From: Bacillota bacterium | GTDB taxonomy: Bacteria; Bacillota; Clostridia; Oscillospirales; Ruminococcaceae | DNA length: 10,191 nt | Assembly (NCBI GenBank): GCA_023391005.1 | Contig: JAEWBS010000001.1 | Location: 1 to 10,191, forward strand | Direction of reading: 5' to 3' | Shown: in pieces, positions 5,105 to 10,191 of the stretch | Numbering within the stretch: the first letter of the stretch is position 1 | How the letters are laid out: every line of letters begins with the position of its first letter | Position numbers and translations under genes: made by a program | The notes under the pieces: generated by a model | What the model was told of the DNA's origin: nothing | What the model saw: the letters and a program-made list of their open reading frames with translations, nothing else | The model's database searches: none

Positions 5105-6304
5105 ATGATGGTTGCGGCAATCGCGGCGGAATATAATCCATTCCATAACGGGCACGCTTACCACATCGCCAAAACGCGCGAGGCGGGGGCGACCCATATC
5201 ACCGCCATCATGAGCGGTAATTTTACCCAGCGCGGCACCCCCGCTATCGCGGAGAAACGAGCTCGTGTCAGGTCGGCGCTTGCGGGCGGCGCCGACCTGA
5301 TAATTGAGCTGCCGCTTCCCTATGCCATGGCAACCGCACAGCGTTTTGCGCTGGGCGTTGCGGGCATTGCCGAGGGCATGGGCTGTGTCGATGTTCTCTC
5401 GTTTGGCAGCGAGTCCGGTTATTTATCCATTTTAAAGGCGGCGGCCGACGCGGTCGACAGCGCGCCGGTGCGCGAGCGCATGGCGCAGCTCTTACCCAGC
5501 GGCATGACCTTTGCCCGCGCGCGGCAGCAAGCGGTCAGCGAGCTGTGCGGCAACGAGGTGGCCGAGATGCTCGGTAGCCCAAACGACGCGCTTGCCGTGG
5601 AATATATCCGTCAGTTAGGGCTTATGGGCAGTCGCATTGTGCCATTTGCGGTGGTGAGAAACGGTGTGCGGCACGACGATACGCACACACAGGGCGAGAT
5701 GGCGTCGGCCTCGTTTTTGAGGGCGCTGATGCGCAGCGGCGGTGTTGCGGCAGTGGCTGATTTTATGCCGCACGCCGCGCACGCGGTACTTTTGACGGCA
5801 GCGCGCGAGGCGCTGGTCCCGTTTGACGAGCACCGCCTGCAAACCATGATGCTCGCGACGCTGCGCCGCATGACCGCCGAAGAGCTTTCGCGCATGCCCG
5901 ACCTCTCAGAGGGGCTTGAAAACCGCATCTACGCGGCCATCCGCCAGGCGTGCAGCGTCGAAGAGGTTTACACGCTGGCAAAATCGAAGCGCTACACCGC
6001 CGCCAGAATCCGCCGCGTCGTCATGTCGGCGTTTTTGGGGCTTGAGTCGGTCTACGGCGAACAAGGACCGCCTTATATCCGCGTGCTGGGCTTTAACGCG
6101 CGCGGGCGCGAGATTCTCTCCCGCATGAAAGAGACGGCCACGCTGCCGGTTTCCGATTCGCTGGCGTATCTCAGCCGCGTCAACCCGACCTGCGCAGCCT
6201 TTGTCGAGCTTGAGGCGCGCGCGACCGATATTTATCTTTTAGGGCTGCCGGTCATCCGCCCTTGCGGTTATGATTATGTGGCCGACAGCATCCGCAATAT
6301 ATGA
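5105..6304 (+). CDS. tmcAL: tRNA(Met) cytidine acetate ligase TmcAL
   Basis: TmcAL (older names YlbM, nucleotidyltransferase DUF795) activates acetate with ATP to acetyladenylate and acetylates the wobble cytidine (C34) of elongator tRNA-Met, making ac4C. The 399-residue product opens with MMVAAIAAEYNPFHNGH, containing the nucleotidyltransferase HxGH motif as HNGH at residues 14-17, then MSGNFTQRGTPAI at about 36-48 and LIIELPLPYAMATAQRFA. The C-terminal half has the family-typical ELEARATDIYLLGLP. The start is ATG 5105 (or 5108), behind GGGGGG (5092-5097) at 7 nt; a further upstream in-frame ATG at 5057 adds 16 non-conserved residues. It is transcribed divergently from ackA. Confidence 0.94.
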   Translation: MMVAAIAAEYNPFHNGHAYHIAKTREAGATHITAIMSGNFTQRGTPAIAEKRARVRSALAGGADLIIELPLPYAMATAQRFALGVAGIAEGMGCVDVLSFGSESGYLSILKAAADAVDSAPVRERMAQLLPSGMTFARARQQAVSELCGNEVAEMLGSPNDALAVEYIRQLGLMGSRIVPFAVVRNGVRHDDTHTQGEMASASFLRALMRSGGVAAVADFMPHAAHAVLLTAAREALVPFDEHRLQTMMLATLRRMTAEELSRMPDLSEGLENRIYAAIRQACSVEEVYTLAKSKRYTAARIRRVVMSAFLGLESVYGEQGPPYIRVLGFNARGREILSRMKETATLPVSDSLAYLSRVNPTCAAFVELEARATDIYLLGLPVIRPCGYDYVADSIRNI

Positions 6305-6429
6305 TAGACCTGTTCTGAAATGGTGCGGCATTTGGACAGCCGCTTTTGGCCCGAGCAGCCCGACCCGCTGCGGGCTTTGGAACAAGGCTTACGTCTAACG
6401 TCTTTTAAAGACGAAAGGAAGGTATTGTA
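6305..6429 (+). promoter_or_regulatory. Structured spacer before the regulator-aminotransferase-ispE operon
   Basis: Three hairpins occupy this 125-nt gap. GCGGC/GCCGC (6325-6343) is followed by TTTT and may be a weak terminator for tmcAL. GCCCG...CGGGC (6349-6375) has an inner CAG/CTG pair. CGTCTTT-T-AAAGACG (6399-6413) sits one base before the ribosome binding site AAAGGAAGG (6414-6422). No clear sigma-A promoter was found, so whether the downstream genes have their own promoter is open. It does not match a riboswitch class I know. Confidence 0.4.
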
Positions 6430-6903
6430 ATGAATTCTATCTTAATGCTTTTGGATAAAAACGCCAGAATGTCCTGCGAGGATATCGCAGCCGCAACCGG
6501 CAAAACACTCGACGAGGTGCGGGCCGAGATCAGGGGCTATGAAGAAAACGGCACCATCAAAGGCTATTCGGCGCTCATCGACTGGGAAAAGACCGACCGC
6601 AATTACGTCACAGCTCAGATCGCGGTTAAGATTGTCTTAAACGGCAAGATGGGCTTTGACGACATCGCCGCCCAGCTCGCCAGCTTTGAAGAGGTTGAGA
6701 CGGTGCGGCTGGTCAGCGGCGCTTACGACCTGTCGCTGACTGTCTCGGGCAAGACGTTTCAGGAGGTTGCGATGTTCGTCGCCTCTCGCCTCTCCCCGAT
6801 GGAGGGCGTGCAGTCGACCTCCACGAGCTTTCTGCTCAAAACCTACAAAGAACGCGGCATCACCTCCAAGCAGGACGTCGATATCAGGGAGGTGCGGGTT
6901 TGA
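6430..6903 (+). CDS. Lrp/AsnC-family transcriptional regulator (AlaR/YugG-like)
   Basis: The 157-residue product has an N-terminal winged helix-turn-helix (about residues 1-50: LLDKNARMSCEDIAAATG, then KTLDEVRAEIRGYEENG and IKGYSALIDW). The C-terminal RAM ligand-binding/oligomerisation domain spans about 60-145, with VRLVSGAYDLSLTVSGK. Family members bind amino acids and usually control adjacent genes. The next gene, an aminotransferase, overlaps by 4 nt, the arrangement of B. subtilis alaR-alaT (yugG-yugH), where the regulator activates alanine transaminase expression. Ortholog assignment is inference from context plus overall resemblance. ATG 6430 has AAAGGAAGG at 7 nt. The ligand and the target sites cannot be read from this sequence; autoregulation through the structured upstream gap is plausible. 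Confidence 0.88.
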   Translation: MNSILMLLDKNARMSCEDIAAATGKTLDEVRAEIRGYEENGTIKGYSALIDWEKTDRNYVTAQIAVKIVLNGKMGFDDIAAQLASFEEVETVRLVSGAYDLSLTVSGKTFQEVAMFVASRLSPMEGVQSTSTSFLLKTYKERGITSKQDVDIREVRV

Positions 6904-8075
6904 TTGACTATAATAAAGTGCTGTCTGCGACAGTTCAAGAAATAAAGCCCTCGGGTATCCGCCGCTTTTTTAACTTAGCGAGCGAAATGGAAAACGTCAT
7001 CTCGCTTGGTGTCGGCGAGCCCGATTTTAAAACTCCGTGGGCGGTGCGCCGCGCGGGCATCCACGCGCTTGAAGACGGCAAGACCTGGTATACCGCCAAC
7101 GCCGGTATGCCCGAGCTTAAAAGCGAAATCTCAAAATATCTGGCCCGCCGGTTCGACCTGCATTATAAGACCGACGAGCTGTTTGTGACGGTCGGCGGCT
7201 CGGAGGCGATCGACATGTGCATCCGCGCGCTGGTCGAGCCGGGCGACGAGGTCATGGTCTGCGAGCCGAGCTTTGTGTGCTATTCGCCGATTGCGGCGCT
7301 CTCGCACGCAAAGGTGGTGCCGATTGCCACGAAAGTCGAGAACGGCTTCTCGTTGACGCCCGCGGAACTCAAGGCTGCTATCTCGCCCAAATCGAAGCTG
7401 TTGATTTTGCCCTTCCCCTCGAATCCGACCGGCGGCGTTATGACCAAGGAACAGCTTGAGGCGATCGCCGAGGTACTGCGCGGCACCGATATCATGGTGC
7501 TTTCCGACGAAATCTACGCCGAGCTGACCTACGGCGGCTTAAAGCACACGTCGCTTGCGAACATCCCCGACATGTGGGAGCGCACGATTGTCGTCAACGG
7601 CTTCTCGAAGGCCTACGCGATGACCGGCTGGCGCTTAGGCTATGTCTGCGGCCCCAAGCCGATCATCGACCAGATGCTGAAAATTCACCAGTATGCTGTC
7701 ATGTGCGCGCCCACCGTCAGTCAACTCGCCGCGATTGAGGCGATGCGCAGCTGCGACGACGCGATTTTAGAAATGCGCGACGAATACGACATGCGCCGCC
7801 GCATGCTTGTCGACCGCTTAAACGCGATGGGTCTAACCTGCTTTGAGCCGAGAGGCGCATTTTACGTTTTCCCATGCATTAAATCAACGGGACTCACGAG
7901 TGCCGAATTCTGTGAGCGGCTGTTAAACGCCAAGCGGGTCGCGGTCATTCCGGGCGACGCGTTCGGTGAATGCGGCGAGGGCTTTATCCGCATCTCCTAT
8001 TCCTATTCGATGTCGCACCTCATGACAGCGCTTGAGCGCATTGCCCAATTCCTAGAGGAGATTAAACAGGCATGA
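6900..8075 (+). CDS. PLP-dependent class I aminotransferase (AlaT-like)
   Basis: This is a fold-type I aminotransferase of 391 residues. Motifs in order: PSGIRRFFNLA (17-27) and ISLGVGEPDFKTPW (34-47); YTANAGMPELK (64-74); SNPTGG with Asn175; SDEIYAEL with Asp203 and Tyr206 contacting the PLP ring; NGFSKAYAMTGWRLGY with the Schiff-base Lys237; and GFIRISYS with the carboxylate-binding Arg364. The N-terminal segment closely resembles B. subtilis AlaT, and the preceding Lrp-type gene supports an alanine or related transamination role; aspartate or aromatic amino acids cannot be excluded. The start is TTG at 6900, overlapping the regulator stop as TTGA, with GGGAGG (6887-6892) at 7 nt. The 3' end overlaps ispE as ATGA, so the three genes look translationally coupled. 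Confidence 0.93.
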   Translation: MIDYNKVLSATVQEIKPSGIRRFFNLASEMENVISLGVGEPDFKTPWAVRRAGIHALEDGKTWYTANAGMPELKSEISKYLARRFDLHYKTDELFVTVGGSEAIDMCIRALVEPGDEVMVCEPSFVCYSPIAALSHAKVVPIATKVENGFSLTPAELKAAISPKSKLLILPFPSNPTGGVMTKEQLEAIAEVLRGTDIMVLSDEIYAELTYGGLKHTSLANIPDMWERTIVVNGFSKAYAMTGWRLGYVCGPKPIIDQMLKIHQYAVMCAPTVSQLAAIEAMRSCDDAILEMRDEYDMRRRMLVDRLNAMGLTCFEPRGAFYVFPCIKSTGLTSAEFCERLLNAKRVAVIPGDAFGECGEGFIRISYSYSMSHLMTALERIAQFLEEIKQA

Positions 8076-8950
8076 CCGAGGTTGTAACGGCCAGAGCCTT
8101 TGGTAAGATCAATATGACGCTTGAGATCACCGGGCAACGCGACGACGGTTACCACACGCTGCGCTCGGTGATGCAGAGCATCTCGCTATGTAATGAGATC
8201 AAGACGTTTCGAACCGAGGGCGGGGGTGTCACACTTAATTGTGACGACCCCGCCTTGCCGCTCGATGAACGCAACACCGCCTTTCGCGCCGCGCAGGCAT
8301 TTTTATGCTCGGCAGGGCTGCCGCGCCGCAGCGGGATTTTTATCAAGCTGCAAAAGCGGGTGCCGTATCAGGCCGGCTTGGGCTCGGCCAGCGCCGACGC
8401 CGCCGGTGTGCTCGCGGCCTGCAACCTCCTGTTCGGGCAGCCGCTCGATACGCGGCAATTGCTCGCGATGGCGGCAAAAATTGGCGCGGATGTGCCGTTT
8501 TGCCTCATTGGCGGAACACAGTTGGCTGAGGGCATCGGCGAGGTGCTGACGCCATTGCCCCCCTGCCCCGACGGCACGCTGTTGATTCTGCACCCCGGCG
8601 AGGGGGTCTCGACACCCGAGGCATACCGCCGATACGACGCGTTGCAAAACCCGAGCCAGCCCGACGCGGCGCCGATGCGCGCGGCGCTACATAGCGGCAA
8701 TCTGCATCGTGTGGCTGCAGCCTGCGGCAATGTGTTTGAGCAGTGCTGCCCTGTGGCGGCGGTCACCCAGATGAAGCGGGCGTTAATGGATGCGGGCGCG
8801 CTTGGCAGCGCGATGAGCGGCTCGGGCACGGCGGTGTTCGGTTTTTTTGCGGATAATGCCGCCGCTGAGAAGACGCGCGAGGCGCTGATGCCCTTCGGCT
8901 GGAAAAGCTGGCTTGCAAGGCCGGTGAATTGCGGCGTTTTAGTGGAATAA
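8072..8950 (+). CDS. ispE: 4-diphosphocytidyl-2-C-methyl-D-erythritol kinase
   Basis: IspE phosphorylates the 2-hydroxyl of CDP-methylerythritol with ATP in the non-mevalonate (MEP) isoprenoid pathway. The 292-residue protein is a GHMP kinase. AFGKINMTLEI holds the conserved Lys12, followed by DGYHTLRSVMQSI. The ATP-binding loop is PYQAGLGSASADAAGVLAA (98-116), GADVPFCLIGG contains the catalytic Asp140, and MSGSGTAVFGFF is the third GHMP motif near the C-terminus. ATG 8072 overlaps the aminotransferase stop by 4 nt, with GAGGAG (8055-8060) at 11 nt. Length is normal. It is the last gene of its transcription unit; linkage to an aminotransferase is not a known functional partnership and may only reflect shared expression. 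Confidence 0.96.
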   Translation: MTEVVTARAFGKINMTLEITGQRDDGYHTLRSVMQSISLCNEIKTFRTEGGGVTLNCDDPALPLDERNTAFRAAQAFLCSAGLPRRSGIFIKLQKRVPYQAGLGSASADAAGVLAACNLLFGQPLDTRQLLAMAAKIGADVPFCLIGGTQLAEGIGEVLTPLPPCPDGTLLILHPGEGVSTPEAYRRYDALQNPSQPDAAPMRAALHSGNLHRVAAACGNVFEQCCPVAAVTQMKRALMDAGALGSAMSGSGTAVFGFFADNAAAEKTREALMPFGWKSWLARPVNCGVLVE

Positions 8951-8980
8951 GCCTTTGGCTCTGATGTGAATCCAGATGTA

Positions 8981-9013
8981 AAAACGGCTCGACAATCGTT
9001 GTCGGGCCGTTTT
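8981..9013 (+). terminator. Terminator of the regulator-aminotransferase-ispE operon
   Basis: A 15-bp stem (8981-8995 with 8999-9013, one T-G wobble) closes a 3-nt loop. It has an ACGGC/GCCGT core and ends in TTTT, 30 nt after the ispE stop. Confidence 0.88.
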
Positions 9014-9139
9014 GCTATTGTGAAGAGCAAAAGTTTGCAGGATCGGCGCAAAGTCCTGCGTGTTTTGTTGTTTAAAAATGCAGGAGAAAAGTCGTCCAGT
9101 GGACTGTTTGATCTCAGATTATTGAAAAGTCGTACGTTA
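9014..9139. other. Gene-free stretch with short repeats after ispE
   Basis: No coding sequence is supported. Visible are a hairpin GCAGGA/TCCTGC (9037-9059), a second hairpin GTCC-AGT-GGAC (9094-9104), and a 10-nt direct repeat GAAAAGTCGT (9086-9095 and 9124-9133), the second copy 6 nt before the left arm of the inverted-repeat region that follows. The GTCCAGTGGACTGTTT segment resembles the third hairpin of the array at 3263-3291. Confidence 0.45.
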
Positions 9140-9522
9140 CCCGCACGGCGGCGCAATGGAGGCGCCGCTGTGGCCCCAAGGGGCTAGATAACTTAATTGG
9201 TGTGTATAATTATGTAACAAATCTGGATACGTGCCTGCAAACATTGAGGAAGATGCCCATACCTTCAAGTGGCGCATATAACACCCAAAACCGTATTGTT
9301 TAGCGTTGTTCCAAAACCTCACCGGAGATTAGTGGGCACTAGGGGGACAGCGTCCCCGCAAGGTGTTTCGCGTTTGTAACTCAGTGTAAGATTCTGCGGA
9401 ACATGCAAGCGCTAGAGGGCCATTCCTGCGCGGCAGCGCTAAACAACCTCTAGCGTTTAAGTGCGACCCAATAACGTATACGTTGTCCACACAGCGGCGC
9501 TTCCATCGTGCCGCCGTGCGGG
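9140..9522. repeat. 383-bp region bounded by 33-bp inverted repeats
   Basis: Left arm 9140-9172 and right arm 9490-9522 are inverted copies identical at 30 of 33 positions; each starts CCCGCACGGCGGC from its outer end and finishes GCGCCGCTGTG. Each arm is also a hairpin by itself (GCGGCGC/GCGCCGC on the left; one wobble on the right). Inside are GCCCC-AA-GGGGC (9173-9184), GGGGAC-AGC-GTCCCC (9343-9357), TTGTTTAGCG/CGCTAAACAA (9296-9305 and 9437-9446), CGCTAGAGG/CCTCTAGCG (9410-9418 and 9447-9455), and the palindrome AACGTATACGTT (9473-9484). I find no plausible protein or transposase inside. This fits a non-autonomous mobile element or a structured RNA locus; the sequence alone does not decide. 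Confidence 0.7.
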
Positions 9523-9545
9523 GTGATGATATTTATTAGGCATCT

Positions 9546-9584
9546 AAAAGCGCCGGTTTAACCTCTCGGCTAAACCGGCGCTTC
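9546..9584 (-). terminator. Terminator of pta
   Basis: A 13-bp stem (9548-9560 with 9571-9583, AAGCGCCGGTTTA and its complement) with a 10-nt loop ends, on the minus strand, in TTTT. It begins 24 nt beyond the pta stop. Confidence 0.85.
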
Positions 9585-9607
9585 TAATTTTTCTTAACGC
9601 TTGAGTC

Positions 9608-10191
9608 TTATTTCAGTCCCGCGGTGATGATGGACATCTGATAGACCTCTTCGGCGTCGCAGCCGCGGGAGAGGTCGTTGATCGGGGCGTTGAGGCCCTG
9701 CAGAATCGGGCCATAGGCTGCAAAACCGCCTAAGCGCTGCGCGATCTTATAGCCGATATTGCCCGCGTTGATGTCGGGGAAGATGAAGGTGTTGGCCTGA
9801 CCCGCAACGGGCGAACCCTTGCACTTGGTCTTGGCGACAACAGGAGAAAACGCGGCGTCAAACTGAAGCTCGCCGTCAATCGCAAGATCAGGGGCGGCGG
9901 CCTTGGCCTTGGCGGTGGCGTTTTTCACGCGATCAACGCTCTCGCCCGCGCCCGAGCCCATCGTCGAATAGGACAGCATCGCGACCTTGGGGTCGATACC
10001 AAACGCCTTGGCGGTGCGGGCCGATTCAATCGCGATCTCAACCAGCTCGTCCTCGCTCGGGGTGATGTTGATGGCGCAGTCGCCCATCGCGTACTTTTCT
10101 TCCTGACCGTCGCGCTCGCGCACCATGATAAAGCAGGAGGAAACAATCTTGTTGCCCGGCTTGGTCTTGACCAGCTGCAACGCGGGGCGCA
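9608..10191 (-). CDS. pta: Phosphate acetyltransferase, C-terminal part (5' end outside the window)
   Basis: Pta converts acetyl-CoA and phosphate to acetyl phosphate and CoA, the step before AckA. About 193 C-terminal residues are present; a full protein is about 330. The frame is open to the window edge and already reads RPALQLVKTKPGNKIVSSCF, a conserved internal Pta segment, so the gene starts beyond 10191. Downstream are MGDCAINITPSEDELVEIA, AMLSYSTMGSG, VAGQANTFIFPDINAGNIGY and GPILQGLNAPINDLSRGC, all characteristic of the family. The stop is TAA at 9610-9608, followed by a terminator. It is on the same strand as ackA but separated by five oppositely oriented or non-coding blocks, so the two are not one transcript here. 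Confidence 0.95.
   Translation of the reverse strand, partial: RPALQLVKTKPGNKIVSSCFIMVRERDGQEEKYAMGDCAINITPSEDELVEIAIESARTAKAFGIDPKVAMLSYSTMGSGAGESVDRVKNATAKAKAAAPDLAIDGELQFDAAFSPVVAKTKCKGSPVAGQANTFIFPDINAGNIGYKIAQRLGGFAAYGPILQGLNAPINDLSRGCDAEEVYQMSIITAGLK

Noticed and set aside
4937..5197. Minus-strand open frame covering the tmcAL leader and 5' end
   Set aside because: Crosses the divergent promoter region and the tmcAL start; no ribosome binding site or similarity seen.
6305..6429. Riboswitch or T-box leader
   Set aside because: Three short stems but none of the conserved T-box or known aptamer sequences, and no terminator/antiterminator pair.
8368..9156. Minus-strand open frame of 262 codons antisense to ispE
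   Set aside because: It lies mostly opposite a well-identified ispE; the Ala/Arg/Pro-rich translation is typical of a shadow frame in GC-rich DNA, and no ribosome binding site or family motif was seen.

Overview
The window looks like chromosome from a GC-rich, endospore-forming member of the Firmicutes (class Clostridia, probably an Oscillospiraceae/Ruminococcaceae-type genome). Three things suggest this: an intact spoIIAA-spoIIAB-sigF operon, a spoIIR gene, and acetate-fermentation genes (ackA, pta) alongside an MEP-pathway gene (ispE). Genes are GC-rich with strong AGGAGG-type ribosome binding sites. The intergenic spaces are more AT-rich and full of inverted repeats.

Layout. Positions 89-1669 (+): the spoIIA operon (anti-anti-sigma factor, anti-sigma kinase, sigma F), closed by a 20-bp-stem terminator. 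Positions 1956-2142 (+): a decayed small gene that I read as a DUF6440-like pseudogene. Positions 2237-2839 (-): spoIIR, convergent with the operon and sharing a bidirectional terminator with the pseudogene. Positions 2840-3484: a gene-free stretch ending in five consecutive hairpins and the ackA terminator. Positions 3485-4678 (-): ackA, with a long leader carrying a nested inverted-repeat element. Positions 4907-4959: a divergent promoter pair with overlapping -10 boxes, serving ackA (-) and tmcAL (+). Positions 5105-6304 (+): tmcAL. Positions 6430-8950 (+): a tightly coupled run of an Lrp/AsnC regulator, a class I aminotransferase and ispE, with 4-nt overlaps at both joints. Positions 8951-9607: a gene-free stretch with the ispE terminator, a 383-bp region bounded by 33-bp inverted repeats, and the pta terminator. 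Positions 9608-10191 (-): the C-terminal part of pta, running off the window.

How the genes work together. SpoIIAA and SpoIIAB control sigma F in the forespore. SpoIIR is the forespore signal that, in studied spore formers, is made under sigma F and triggers pro-sigma E processing in the mother cell, so the left part holds both the sigma F switch and its intercompartmental output. AckA and Pta form the acetyl-CoA to acetate plus ATP route; here they are on the same strand but about 5 kb apart. TmcAL uses acetate and ATP to acetylate C34 of elongator tRNA-Met, so the divergent promoter joins an acetate-producing and an acetate-using gene. The regulator/aminotransferase pair resembles AlaR/AlaT of Bacillus subtilis (alanine metabolism).

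I do not see a defence system, prophage, CRISPR array, transposase, tRNA or rRNA. The noteworthy signals are the symmetric divergent promoter, the three structured intergenic elements, the decayed gene, and the placement of spoIIR beside the sigF operon.
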